A stretch of DNA of 23,555 nt from JAFHCF01 sp048497495 (GCA_048497495.1 JAFHCF010000274.1:1-23555); one strand, 5' to 3'. Positions 1 through 8,051 are shown, counted from the stretch's first letter. Translations and numbers: made by a program. The notes: generated by a model from the letters alone, not told the origin.

Positions 1-48
1 CCCCGCGCCACTGTCCGGCCCTCGTTCGACGGCCATCCGAGGATCCCG

Positions 49-906
49 ATGTCGCTTTCCAGCTACGTGCTCGCGCTTTCCTGCAAGAATCGCCCCGGCA
101 TCGTCGCCGCCGTCTCGACCTATCTGTTCGAGGCCGGCTGCAACATCGCCGACGCCCAGCAGTTCGACGACACCCTGTCGGGTCGCTTCTTCATGCGGGT
201 GGTGTTCGACGCCGAACACGGCGACATCGTCGCCCTACGCGGCGGCTTCGACGCCATCGCCGAGCGCTTCGCCATGGACTGGCGCATGCGCGACCGCGCC
301 GAGCGGCGCAAGGTGATGATCATGGTGTCGAAGTTCGACCACTGCCTGGTCGATCTGCTCTATCGTAATCGCATCGGCGAATTGCCGATGGACGTCACCG
401 CGGTGGTGTCGAACCATCCGCGCTCGACCTACACCCACCTCGAGTTCACCGACACCAGCTTCCACTACATGCCGGTCGACAAGACCAACAAGAGCCGACA
501 GGAAGAGGCGCTGGCGAGGCTCGTCGCCAACACCGGCACCGAGGTGGTGGTGCTCGCCCGCTACATGCAGGTGCTGTCGAACGACCTCACCGCCGAGTTC
601 GCCGGCCGCTGCATCAACATCCACCACTCGTTCCTGCCCGGCTTCAAGGGCGCCAAGCCCTATCACCAGGCCCACGAGCGCGGCGTCAAGCTGATCGGCG
701 CCACCGCCCACTACGTCACCGCCGACCTCGACGAGGGCCCGATCATCGAGCAGGACGTCGAACGCATCTCGCACACCGACACACCGGACTCGCTGGTGCG
801 CAAGGGCCGCGACATCGAGCGCCGGGTGCTCGCCTCGGCGCTCGCCCACCATCTCGACGACCGCGTCCTGCTCAACGGCCACCGTACGGTCGTGTTCCGG
901 GACTGA
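49..906 (+). CDS. purU: Formyltetrahydrofolate deformylase PurU
   Basis: Hydrolyses 10-formyltetrahydrofolate to formate and tetrahydrofolate in the cytoplasm, balancing one-carbon units and feeding formate to purine synthesis. The 285 residues match the usual family length (about 280). An N-terminal ACT domain (about 5-85, opening with SSYVLALSCKNRPGIVA) is followed by a formyltransferase-fold catalytic domain. The family active site is visible as N190 and H192 in NIHHSFLPGFKGA, with D228 in the downstream DLDEGP segment, matching the Asn-His-Asp triad known from PurN/PurU. The start is supported by GAGGA about 5 nt upstream. The gene sits at the window edge, so its upstream control is not visible. 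dusA follows 22 nt later on the same strand and could be co-transcribed, though no functional link is evident. Confidence 0.96.
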   Translation: MSLSSYVLALSCKNRPGIVAAVSTYLFEAGCNIADAQQFDDTLSGRFFMRVVFDAEHGDIVALRGGFDAIAERFAMDWRMRDRAERRKVMIMVSKFDHCLVDLLYRNRIGELPMDVTAVVSNHPRSTYTHLEFTDTSFHYMPVDKTNKSRQEEALARLVANTGTEVVVLARYMQVLSNDLTAEFAGRCINIHHSFLPGFKGAKPYHQAHERGVKLIGATAHYVTADLDEGPIIEQDVERISHTDTPDSLVRKGRDIERRVLASALAHHLDDRVLLNGHRTVVFRD

Positions 907-928
907 TGTAGAGGGAGGCATCGCCGCG

Positions 929-2038
929 GTGGGGATGACGGAGACACCAACGGGCGAAGACCGGATGATGGGCAAGTCGCTGGAAGAGCCGAGAATGACC
1001 GGCGCCGAGGCCCTGCGTTTTTCGGTCGCCCCGATGATGGACTGGACCGACCGGCATTGCCGGGTGTTCCACCGTCTCCTGACGCGGCGGGCGGCGTTGT
1101 TCACCGAGATGGTCACGGCGCCGGCGGTGATCCATGGCGATCGTCAGCGGCTCATCGGCTTCTCGGCGCTCGAGCATCCGGTGGTGCTGCAACTCGGTGG
1201 GTCCGATCCGGCGCAACTGGCGGAGGCCGCGCGCATCGCCGAGGGCTTCGGCTACGACCGCATCGATCTCAATTGCGGCTGCCCCTCCGACCGCGTCCAG
1301 TCCGGCCGTTTCGGCGCCTGCCTGATGGCCGAGCCGGATCTCGTGGCAAGGTGCGTCTCCGCGATGAAACGGGCGGTGAGCCTGCCCGTCTCGGTCAAGT
1401 GCCGGATCGGCATCGACGACGCCGACCCGCGCGCCATGCTGCCGGCCTTCGTCGACGAGGTCGTCGCCGCCGGCATCGACAGCCTGACGGTGCATGCCCG
1501 CAAGGCCTGGCTCCAGGGCCTCAGCCCCAAGGAGAACCGCTCGGTGCCGCCGCTCGACCACGACATCGTCTTCGACGTCAAGCGCGCCCACCCGGACCTG
1601 CATATCGCGATCAACGGCGGCATCGACTCGCTCGACGCGGCCGAGGCGCTGCTCGCTCCCCGCGCCGACGGCGCCCGCCTCGACGGCGTCATGCTCGGCC
1701 GCGCCGCCTATGAGACGCCGGCGCTGCTCGCCGCCGTCGACCGCCGCATCTTCGGCGAGGCGGTCGAGGATCCCGATCCCTTCGAGGTGGTCGCGGCGAT
1801 CGAGCCCTATTGCGCCGAGGCGATCGCCGGCGGCGCCAAGCTCTCCCACGTCACCCGTCACATGCTCGGCCTGTTCAACGGTCGGCCGGGGGCGCGGACC
1901 TGGCGGCGGATCCTGACGGTCGGGGCGATCGAACCGGGCGCCGGGCTCGAGGTGTTGCGCGCCGCGCTCGCCGCCGTCCGCCGCCCGCCCCGTGACGACG
2001 GCGCCGAAGGTCCCGGCCGCGAGACGCCCGCCGCCTGA
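929..2038 (+). CDS. dusA: tRNA-dihydrouridine(20/20a) synthase DusA
   Basis: FMN-dependent enzyme that reduces uridine to dihydrouridine in the tRNA D-loop. The TIM-barrel N-terminus begins with FSVAPMMDWTDRHCR (about residue 31). The motif DLNCGCPSDRVQ carries the family catalytic cysteine (C118 in this numbering), and HARKAWLQGLSPKENR (about 189-204) is the DusA-subfamily signature that separates it from DusB and DusC. The GTG start at 929 lies 10 nt after GAGGGAGG. ATGs at 935, 965, 968 and 995 are in frame, and the family core begins only around residue 30, so a later start is possible. The C-terminal 20 or so residues (after RRPPRDDG) are low-complexity. The gene ends 4 nt before the convergent DUF1289 gene, with no room for a separate terminator. 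Confidence 0.95.
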   Translation: MGMTETPTGEDRMMGKSLEEPRMTGAEALRFSVAPMMDWTDRHCRVFHRLLTRRAALFTEMVTAPAVIHGDRQRLIGFSALEHPVVLQLGGSDPAQLAEAARIAEGFGYDRIDLNCGCPSDRVQSGRFGACLMAEPDLVARCVSAMKRAVSLPVSVKCRIGIDDADPRAMLPAFVDEVVAAGIDSLTVHARKAWLQGLSPKENRSVPPLDHDIVFDVKRAHPDLHIAINGGIDSLDAAEALLAPRADGARLDGVMLGRAAYETPALLAAVDRRIFGEAVEDPDPFEVVAAIEPYCAEAIAGGAKLSHVTRHMLGLFNGRPGARTWRRILTVGAIEPGAGLEVLRAALAAVRRPPRDDGAEGPGRETPAA

Positions 2039-2042
2039 GCCG

Positions 2043-2258
2043 TCAGCGCCAACGCCGGCGCGACGCTCCGTTCACGTCCCAGGAGGCGCGGCGGGTGGGC
2101 AGATCCGAGAGGATGTGGGCGCGTCGCTCGTTGTCGAACCGCGCCCAATCCTCGATCTCCTCGATCCGCCGGAAGCAGCCGAGGCAGATCCGGTCGATCG
2201 GATGCAATTGGCACTTCTTCAGGCAGGGCGAGCGCGGCGGCGTATCGAGATCGGTCAT
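2043..2258 (-). CDS. DUF1289 small cysteine-rich protein
   Basis: A 71-residue protein with the DUF1289 pattern SPCLKKCQLHP-IDRICLGCFRR-IEEIEDW: cysteines at about 12, 16, 25 and 28 in a CxxxC...CxxC arrangement that could bind a metal, followed by the conserved I/DEIxxW helix. The molecular function of this family is not established. The start ATG at 2258 is preceded by AGGAT. It lies 97 nt downstream of cobS on the same strand, so the two may share a transcript, and it converges with dusA at a 4-nt gap. The C-terminal tail is Arg-rich (NGASRRRWR). The family call is firm; any role is unknown. Confidence 0.85.
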   Translation of the reverse strand: MTDLDTPPRSPCLKKCQLHPIDRICLGCFRRIEEIEDWARFDNERRAHILSDLPTRRASWDVNGASRRRWR

Positions 2259-2355
2259 CGGGATCCTGCGCGGTTGTGCGGTGCGGTGATGTTGCGCCCC
2301 GGCGTCGGCCCTGTCCAGTCCGGGGAGCCGCCCGGCCGCGCGCGCCCGCCCGATC

Positions 2356-3258
2356 TCAGGCGAGGAGACCGGTCAGCGCCGCGATCTCGGCGACGATCGT
2401 GCCCGCCCCGACCACGTCGCCGGTGAAGCCGCCGATCCTGGCGCGCGCCGTCAGTCCGAGCCCGAGGACGGCGGCCCCGGCGATGGCGATCGAAGCGAGG
2501 AGCGCGGCGGCGCCGACGATCGGCGGCAGCCCGAGCAGCGCGATGGCGCCGGCGCCGGCGCCGGCGAGCGACAGGGCCGTGGGGTCGGGCCGACCGGCGG
2601 CGCGGCCGAGACCGTCGGGTCGCGCCGGCGGCAGCGCCGCCATCAGGACGAGCGGCATCACCCGGGCGAGCGCCGCCACCGCCAGCACGATCACACTCGC
2701 CGCCGGCGCGCCGAAGCGATCGAGCGCCGCCGCGACGAGGCCGGCCCTGAGGAGAAACTGGGCGGCGAGCGCCACCCCGCCGAAAGCACCGATGCGGCTG
2801 TCCTTCATGATCTCGAGACGCCGCTCGGCCGTCGCCCCGCCGCAAAACCCGTCGGCGACGTCGGCGAGCCCGTCCTCGTGGAAGGCGCCGGTGATCACGG
2901 CGAGGGTGGCGATCGCGAACACCGCCACCACCAGGGAGGGCAGCAGCGTCGCCCCGAGCATCGCCACCACCACGGCGGCGGGCAGGCCGATCACCAGGCT
3001 CGCCCAGGGCAGCATGCGGAGCGCCCGGCCGAAGGGCGGCGGCGACGTCGGGTCGTCGAAGGCGCCGAGGCGCGGCACCGGCAGGCGCGAATAGAAACGC
3101 ACCATCGCCGCCGCCTCGCCGAGAAGCACCGCGACCGAGCGATCTCCGGCACCGGCCGGCGACGCGGCGGCGCGCCTGTCGGTCGTGGCGGGTTCGGTTT
3201 CCGGCGCGACCGGCGCCGGGGCAGGGGTCTCGGTCGGCGTCGTCCGGTCGTCGCTCAA
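2356..3258 (-). CDS. cobS: Adenosylcobinamide-GDP ribazoletransferase CobS
   Basis: Integral membrane enzyme that joins adenosylcobinamide-GDP to alpha-ribazole (or its phosphate), the last assembly step of adenosylcobalamin. Signature segments: FYSRLPVPR (about 55-63), GAFHEDGLADVADGF with H127, D129, D133 and D136 as likely metal and pyrophosphate ligands, and MKDSRIGAFG (151-160), followed by several hydrophobic helices to the C-terminus. The open frame starts at TTG (3258), preceded by GGAGGAG at good spacing; the next in-frame ATG is residue 52, immediately before the conserved FYSRLPVP, and would remove a Pro/Ala-rich extension. I favour TTG because of its ribosome-binding site. It diverges from cobT across 146 nt in which I found no B12-box motif. 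Confidence 0.93.
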   Translation of the reverse strand: MSDDRTTPTETPAPAPVAPETEPATTDRRAAASPAGAGDRSVAVLLGEAAAMVRFYSRLPVPRLGAFDDPTSPPPFGRALRMLPWASLVIGLPAAVVVAMLGATLLPSLVVAVFAIATLAVITGAFHEDGLADVADGFCGGATAERRLEIMKDSRIGAFGGVALAAQFLLRAGLVAAALDRFGAPAASVIVLAVAALARVMPLVLMAALPPARPDGLGRAAGRPDPTALSLAGAGAGAIALLGLPPIVGAAALLASIAIAGAAVLGLGLTARARIGGFTGDVVGAGTIVAEIAALTGLLA

Positions 3259-3404
3259 CGGCTCTCTCCTCCACGTCCTCGACCATCGGGGCCGCGCGCC
3301 CCGGCCGGGCCGTTCCCTCGCCGCCCTGCTTCGTCGGCCGTCCGCTTGCTCGGGGGCGACGACGGGTATAGACGGCGACGACCCCCTTCGCTCAGAGGCC
3401 CGAC

Positions 3405-4418
3405 ATGTCCGCCAATCCCTTCGACGACTTCCGCGATCTCGTCAATCTCGTCCCCGGTCCGGACGAGGCGGCGGTCGCCGCCTTTCGCGCCCGCGACGCC
3501 CAACTGACCAAGATTCCCGGTTCCCTCGGCCGGCTCGAGGAGATCGCCGAACTTCTCGCCGCCTACACCGGCAAGATCCCGCCGAAGGTGGAAAAGCCCC
3601 TGGTCGCGGTCTTCGCCGCCAATCACGGCATCACCGCCAAAGGCGTCTCGGCCTTCCCCTCGGAAGTGACCAAGCAGATGGTGGCGAACTACGGCGCCGG
3701 CGGCGCCGCCATCAACCAGATCTGCATGTCGAACGATCTCGGCCTCAAGGTCTTCGAACTCGCCCTCGACTTTCCCACCCCCGACATTTCCGAGGAAGAC
3801 GCCTTCGACGCGGCCGGTTGCGCCGCCACCATGGCCTTCGGCATGGAGGCGCTGGCCGGCGGCACCGATCTGCTCTGCCTCGGCGAGATGGGCATCGGCA
3901 ACACGGCGGTCGCCTCGGCGATCTATCTGGCGCTGTTCGGCGGCACGGCGGAAGACTGGGTCGGCCCCGGCACCGGCGTCGTCGGCGCCGCCCTCGCCAA
4001 CAAGGCGAAGGTGGTGACGCAAGCCGTCGCCCGCATCGAGGGCGAGACCGACCCGTTCGAGATCCTGCGCCGCCTCGGCGGCCGCGAGATCGCGGCGATG
4101 GTCGGCGCCATCCTCGGCGCGCGTCACCAGAAGGTCGTGGTGGTGGTCGACGGCTTCGTCACCTCCGCCGCCGCCGCGGTGATCCACGCCATGAACCCGG
4201 CGGCGATCGATCACTGCATCTTCGCCCATGTCTCGGCAGAGCCGGCCCACAAGCGGGCGCTGGCGGCGATGGGCAAGACGGCGCTGTTCGATCTCGGCAT
4301 GCGGCTCGGCGAGGGCACCGGCGCGGCGGTCGCCGCCTCGCTGATCCGCGCCGCCGCCGCCACCCACGCCGGCATGGCGACCTTCGCCGAGGCTGGGGTG
4401 TCGAACAAGGAAGGGTGA
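3405..4418 (+). CDS. cobT: Nicotinate-nucleotide--dimethylbenzimidazole phosphoribosyltransferase CobT
   Basis: Transfers phosphoribose from nicotinate mononucleotide to 5,6-dimethylbenzimidazole, yielding the alpha-ribazole phosphate used by CobS. The 337 residues are typical for the family. Visible family motifs are KIPGSLGRLEE (36-46), FAANHGITAKGVSAFP (70-85), GEMGIGNTAVASA (160-172) and the C-terminal RLGEGTGAA, where E303 corresponds to the catalytic glutamate known from the Salmonella enzyme. The gene diverges from cobS, so this locus covers two consecutive nucleotide-loop steps. No other cobalamin genes are in the window, so the rest of the pathway lies elsewhere or the cell salvages corrinoids. 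It converges on the histidine kinase gene, 53 nt away. Confidence 0.95.
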   Translation: MSANPFDDFRDLVNLVPGPDEAAVAAFRARDAQLTKIPGSLGRLEEIAELLAAYTGKIPPKVEKPLVAVFAANHGITAKGVSAFPSEVTKQMVANYGAGGAAINQICMSNDLGLKVFELALDFPTPDISEEDAFDAAGCAATMAFGMEALAGGTDLLCLGEMGIGNTAVASAIYLALFGGTAEDWVGPGTGVVGAALANKAKVVTQAVARIEGETDPFEILRRLGGREIAAMVGAILGARHQKVVVVVDGFVTSAAAAVIHAMNPAAIDHCIFAHVSAEPAHKRALAAMGKTALFDLGMRLGEGTGAAVAASLIRAAAATHAGMATFAEAGVSNKEG

Positions 4419-4471
4419 GTTCGGAGGGCGCCGAGCGGGCTCGACGCGCGGCAGGCCGTGAGGCCGCCAGG

Positions 4472-6079
4472 TCACTTCGCCTTCGGCCGCCGCGCGCTGC
4501 CGAGCACCGAGCCGGTGGCGCCGGCGGCCGAGATGTCGGCGGAGCCGCGCCGGCGCGGCCGCTCGTCGATGCGCGGCATCACTTCCAACACCCGCGACTG
4601 CGGCATGGTGAACATCACCTCGGTGCCCTCGCGCAGTTTGGAGGAGAGGTTGAACGCGCCGCCGTGCATCTGCACCAGGGCCTGAACGATGCTGAGGCCG
4701 AGCCCGGTCCCCTGTTCGGCCGACTTGATGGCGATCGAGCCCTGGCCGAAGCGGGAGAGGACGATCGGGATCTCCTCCTCCGGAATACCCGGGCCGGTGT
4801 CCTTGATCGACACGTATTGGCCGCCGCCCGCCGTCCAGCCGACCTTGACGGTGATGGTGCCGCCGTTGGGCGTGAACTTCACCGCGTTGGAGAGAATGTT
4901 GAGGGTGATCTGCCGCACCGCGCGTTCGTCCGCCCAGATCTTCGGCAGGTTCTCCTCGTATTGCTCGACGATCGTCAGCCCCTTGTTGCGGGCCCGGAGC
5001 CCCATCATGTGGGCGCAGTCCTCGACGATGAAGGGCAGCGTCACCGATTCCTCGTGGAGGGTGTAGCGCCCGGCCTCGATGCGGGAGATGTCGAGGATCT
5101 CGTTGATCAACTCGAGCAGGTGCCGACCGGAGTCGTGGATGTCGGCGACATAGCCGCGATAGGTCTCGTTGCCGAGTGGCCCCATCAACTCGCTCTGCAT
5201 CACCTCGGAAAAGCCGAGAATGGCGTTGAGCGGCGTCCGGAGCTCGTGGCTCATGGTGGCGAGGAAGCGGCTCTTGGCGAAGTTCGCCTCCTCCGCCTTG
5301 CGCCGGCTCTCGTCGGAGATCGAATTGGCCTGCTCGAGTTCGGCGATCAGCGCGTCCTTCTCGGCGCGCGCCTCGATCTCGATCAGTGACGCGCGGTAGA
5401 GTCGCCAGCCGAGCACGATGAAGAACGCCTGGGTGGTCAGCGCCATCGCCGCGAACACCACCTGATGCGACGGGGTCGGCAGGAAGACGACCCCCGGCCG
5501 GGTCAGGAAGCCGAGCGCCGTCGTCACCGTGATCGGGAAGGTCGCCGCGAACATCGCCGCCGGCAGGTTCGACGACAGCATCGAGAAGACCGCCACCACG
5601 ATCAGCATGGTGGAGAAACGGAAGACGTCGGTGACGATGCCGCTGTCGCCGGGCAGCACGAAGAGGATCGCCCAGGCGAGGCCGAAGACCGCGTCGAAGG
5701 CCGAGAACTTGCGCCGCCAGCCGGCGAGCGACACGTCCTTGCGCTCGAGCTTCTGGAAATCGCGGGCGAAATAGAGGCCGGTCAGATGGGCGGCGATGAC
5801 GATGAAGGCCCAGGCGCCGATCAACACGCGATCGGTCCACAGGAACCCCACCACGGCGACGAAGACGACCAGCCCGGAGATCCACACGGTCGAGGCGAGA
5901 CGCATCCGCGCGTGCTCGACCATCAACTCCCAGTCGTAGGCCGGCTTGACGTCGGTGTCGGAATCCAGCCGTTCGCGCAGGTCCCTGACCGTGCGCGTGA
6001 CCTGCCGACGACGCTCCGCGCGTTCGGCATTGCTCGCCATCCTCGCGGCGCTTGCATTGGCGGGCCCCGCCGTTGTCAC
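4472..6079 (-). CDS. Membrane sensor histidine kinase, PdhS/PleC-like
   Basis: A 535-residue sensor kinase. The N-terminus (1-60) is cytoplasmic and charged. About six hydrophobic segments lie between residues 62 and 228, without a large periplasmic domain, so sensing is probably within the membrane. A linker (230-268) rich in Ala/Glu/Lys looks coiled-coil. The HisKA motif FLATMSHELRTPLNAILGF carries phospho-acceptor H278. The ATPase domain shows the N box (NILSNAVKF, from 394), G1 (DTGPGIP, 427-433), F box (SRFGQG) and G2 (GTGLGLS, 457-463). The HisKA sequence resembles the DivJ/PleC/PdhS group of alphaproteobacteria; this is an impression rather than a tree. There is no receiver domain or adjacent response regulator, so the partner is unlinked. 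The start is GTG at 6079 (GGGGAA upstream); ATG 6040 is an alternative. The C-terminal 40 residues are low-complexity. Confidence 0.9.
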   Translation of the reverse strand: MTTAGPANASAARMASNAERAERRRQVTRTVRDLRERLDSDTDVKPAYDWELMVEHARMRLASTVWISGLVVFVAVVGFLWTDRVLIGAWAFIVIAAHLTGLYFARDFQKLERKDVSLAGWRRKFSAFDAVFGLAWAILFVLPGDSGIVTDVFRFSTMLIVVAVFSMLSSNLPAAMFAATFPITVTTALGFLTRPGVVFLPTPSHQVVFAAMALTTQAFFIVLGWRLYRASLIEIEARAEKDALIAELEQANSISDESRRKAEEANFAKSRFLATMSHELRTPLNAILGFSEVMQSELMGPLGNETYRGYVADIHDSGRHLLELINEILDISRIEAGRYTLHEESVTLPFIVEDCAHMMGLRARNKGLTIVEQYEENLPKIWADERAVRQITLNILSNAVKFTPNGGTITVKVGWTAGGGQYVSIKDTGPGIPEEEIPIVLSRFGQGSIAIKSAEQGTGLGLSIVQALVQMHGGAFNLSSKLREGTEVMFTMPQSRVLEVMPRIDERPRRRGSADISAAGATGSVLGSARRPKAK

Positions 6080-6164
6080 GCCCGTTCCCCGTCCACATCG
6101 AATTGGGTGTTGCGATGCGACGAAGGCTAAGGGCGAATGCTTAATGAACCGCTCCGAGAATCGG

Positions 6165-6179
6165 TTAACGGAATCTGAA
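6165..6179. promoter_or_regulatory. Near-consensus CtrA-type box between kinase and nuclease
   Basis: TTAA, 7 nt, TGAA: one mismatch from the TTAA-N7-TTAA consensus of the alphaproteobacterial cell-cycle regulator CtrA. A second TTAA lies at 6141. It sits in the 113-nt divergent gap upstream of the PleC/PdhS-like kinase, a plausible CtrA target. Short AT-containing words can occur by chance, although they are scarce in this G+C-rich context. Confidence 0.25.
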
Positions 6180-6192
6180 GAAGGCCTCCGCG

Positions 6193-6786
6193 GTGCCGCG
6201 TTTCCGCCCCTCCACCCGCCCGCCGATGGCGCCGTTCCGCGGCCGTTTCGGTCTGTTCCTGGTGCTCGTCGCGGCGGCTCTCGCCTGGAAGGCCTGGCCG
6301 ACCCTGCGTCCCTGGGTCACGCCCGAGGCGACGATGGCCGGCCGCCTTCGCCTGTCCGACGGCGACAGCCTGGAACTCGACGGCGTCCGCGTCCGCCTGA
6401 TCGGTATCGACGCGCCGGAGAGCGACCAGACCTGCGTGCTGGCGGGCCAGTCCCACCCTTGCGGGCGCGAGGCGCGGGAGCACCTCCTCCACCTCGTCGC
6501 CGGCCGTGACGTCGCCTGTTCCTGGTCGGGGGAAGACAAATACGGCCGCAGGCTCGGCCGCTGCCGTGCCGGAGACACCGATCTCAACGCCGCGATGGTG
6601 CGAAGCGGTTGGGCGGTGGCCTATGGTGGCTACGAGGCCGAGGAGGTCGACGCCCGCGCCCACCGACGCGGCCTGTGGTCGGGCGACTTCACCTGGCCCG
6701 AGGACTTCCGCCGCGACAAGCGCGACCGCCGCGGCCATCGCGACGGCGGTTGGTTCGAAGGTTGGTTCGGCACGGGGAGGCCGTGA
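6193..6786 (+). CDS. Membrane-anchored thermonuclease (SNase-like) family protein
   Basis: A 197-residue protein with an N-terminal hydrophobic anchor (about 19-35) and an OB-fold SNase domain. Catalytic-type residues are visible: R68 and D73-APE76 in RLIGIDAPES, and R119 in DKYGRRLGRC, matching the Arg-Asp-Glu/Arg set of staphylococcal nuclease. Cysteines at 81, 90, 109 and 124 may form disulfides in the periplasm. The C-terminus is strongly basic (FRRDKRDRRGHRD) and aromatic, unlike the compact staphylococcal enzyme. Start: GTG at 6193 has GAAGAAGG about 8 nt upstream; ATG 6226 has none. The next gene begins 3 nt after the stop, so the two are probably co-translated. The substrate, probably DNA or RNA, is inferred from the family. 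Confidence 0.87.
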   Translation: MPRFRPSTRPPMAPFRGRFGLFLVLVAAALAWKAWPTLRPWVTPEATMAGRLRLSDGDSLELDGVRVRLIGIDAPESDQTCVLAGQSHPCGREAREHLLHLVAGRDVACSWSGEDKYGRRLGRCRAGDTDLNAAMVRSGWAVAYGGYEAEEVDARAHRRGLWSGDFTWPEDFRRDKRDRRGHRDGGWFEGWFGTGRP

Positions 6787-6789
6787 GAC

Positions 6790-7428
6790 ATGGCCGAGCC
6801 CGAGACCTCGCCGGAACCCGCGCCGGCGCTCGCCGCCCTCGAGGCCGAGATCGCCCGCTGCCGCATCTGCCGCGAGGCGACGACGAGGCCCTTGCCGCAC
6901 GAGCCGCGCCCCGTCACCCGTCTGTCGTCGACGGCGCGCCTGCTGATCGCCGGTCAGGCGCCGGGCACCCGCGTCCACGCCTCGGGCCTGCCCTTCACCG
7001 ACCCTTCCGGCGACCGCCTGCGCGATTGGATGGGCGTGTCGAAGGAGGTCTTCTACGACCGCGCCCGGATCGCCATCGCGCCGATGGGTTTCTGCTTTCC
7101 CGGCCACGACGCCCACGGCGGCGACCTGCCGCCGCGTCGCGAATGCGCCCCCGCCTGGCGGGCGCGCGTCATGGCGGCGATGCCGCGGGTCGATCTCGTC
7201 CTGGCGATCGGCCGGTCGGCGCAGCTCTGGCATCTCGGTCCGGAGGCGCGTCCGAGCCTCGGCGCGACCGTCGCCGATTGGCGCGTCCTCCTCGAGCGCC
7301 CGGCCATGCCGGCCGTCCTGCCGCTGCCCCACCCCTCGTGGCGCAACAGCGGCTGGCTGAAACGCCATCCCTGGTTCGAGGCCGAAGTGGTTCCGGAACT
7401 GCGCCGGCGGGTGGCCGAACGGCTGTGA
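6790..7428 (+). CDS. Uracil-DNA glycosylase superfamily protein with Fe-S-type cysteines
   Basis: A 212-residue protein of the UDG superfamily. The water-activating and uracil-binding loop is represented by GQAPGTRVHASGLPF (55-69), and the DNA-intercalation loop by LPHPSWRN (179-186), comparable to the HPS motif of other families. Four cysteines (C24 and C27 as CxxC, C102, C119, the last two 17 residues apart) reproduce the spacing logic of the 4Fe-4S family 4/5 enzymes. The motif-1 sequence is GQAPG rather than the family-4 GEGPGEE, so this is a divergent subgroup and glycosylase activity is not assured. It follows the nuclease gene by 3 nt, which suggests a shared transcript. Confidence 0.82.
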   Translation: MAEPETSPEPAPALAALEAEIARCRICREATTRPLPHEPRPVTRLSSTARLLIAGQAPGTRVHASGLPFTDPSGDRLRDWMGVSKEVFYDRARIAIAPMGFCFPGHDAHGGDLPPRRECAPAWRARVMAAMPRVDLVLAIGRSAQLWHLGPEARPSLGATVADWRVLLERPAMPAVLPLPHPSWRNSGWLKRHPWFEAEVVPELRRRVAERL

Positions 7429-7445
7429 GTTTCTGTCGAAGGCTG

Positions 7446-7466
7446 AAAAATTGGGAATGAATTTTT
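7446..7466. promoter_or_regulatory. AT-rich inverted repeat upstream of lrp, candidate Lrp operator
   Basis: AAAAATT (7446-7452), 7-nt spacer, AATTTTT (7460-7466): a perfect inverted repeat in one of the few AT-rich stretches of the window, about 90-110 nt upstream of the Lrp/AsnC start. Lrp-family proteins commonly autoregulate through AT-rich palindromes, so an autoregulatory site is the natural reading. An intrinsic terminator for the preceding gene is less likely because the stem has no G-C pairs. Confidence 0.4.
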
Positions 7467-7556
7467 ATTTTCGCGGCGGAATTGACGCGGCGACGAAATG
7501 AGATCACCTCTCGGCTTACATATCGGGAATGACTTACCCATCGACGGAGCGCCGCC

Positions 7557-8051
7557 GTGATCGATCGCATCGACCGCAAGATCCTTCAGGTCCTGCAAGA
7601 GGACAGCACCGTTCCGGTCGCCGAGATCGGCCGCCGGGTCGGCCTGTCGACGACGCCGTGCTGGCGCCGCATCCAGAAGCTGGAGGAGGACGGGGTGATC
7701 ACCCGCCGCGTCGCGGTGCTCGATCCCCGCCAAGTCAACGCCAAGGTCACCGCCTTCGTCGCCATCACCACCAACACCCATTCCGACGACTGGTTGAAGC
7801 GTTTCGCCGAGGTGGTGGCGCTGATGCCCGAGGTGGTCGAGTTCTACCGGATGGCCGGCCAGGTCGACTATCTGCTGCGCGTCGTGGTGCCCGACATCGA
7901 GGCCTACGATTCGTTCTACAAGCGGCTGATCGCCAAGATCGACATCGCCGACGTCTCGACCTCCTTCGCCATGGAGCAGATCAAGTACACCACCGCCCTG
8001 CCGCTCCAATACGTCGTCGTCGACAAGAACGCCGACAAGAACGCCGGATAA
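7557..8051 (+). CDS. Lrp/AsnC family transcriptional regulator
   Basis: A 164-residue feast/famine regulator. The N-terminal winged helix-turn-helix (about 1-60) reads DRKILQVLQEDSTVPVAEIG then GLSTTPCWRRIQKLEEDGVI, the standard Lrp/AsnC DNA-binding pattern. The C-terminal RAM/effector-binding domain (about 65-150) includes VVEFYRMAGQVDYLLRVVV, the GxxDY region that contacts amino-acid effectors in the family. It starts at GTG 7557 with GGAG 7 nt upstream; an ATG at 7529 is out of frame. The tail KNADKNAG is a short polar extension. It is monocistronic as far as can be seen; no amino-acid gene adjoins it, so its regulon cannot be inferred from context. Confidence 0.93.
   Translation: MIDRIDRKILQVLQEDSTVPVAEIGRRVGLSTTPCWRRIQKLEEDGVITRRVAVLDPRQVNAKVTAFVAITTNTHSDDWLKRFAEVVALMPEVVEFYRMAGQVDYLLRVVVPDIEAYDSFYKRLIAKIDIADVSTSFAMEQIKYTTALPLQYVVVDKNADKNAG

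Noticed and set aside
235..1116. Long open frames opposite purU, dusA, cobT, dctP and other genes
   Set aside because: Their translations are rich in Arg, Ala, Gly, His and Asp with no family features, as expected from shadows of high-G+C coding DNA; the opposite frame always holds a recognisable protein.
3259..3404. Cobalamin riboswitch between cobS and cobT
   Set aside because: No B12-box-like GCCACTG and no room for the full fold together with two promoters.
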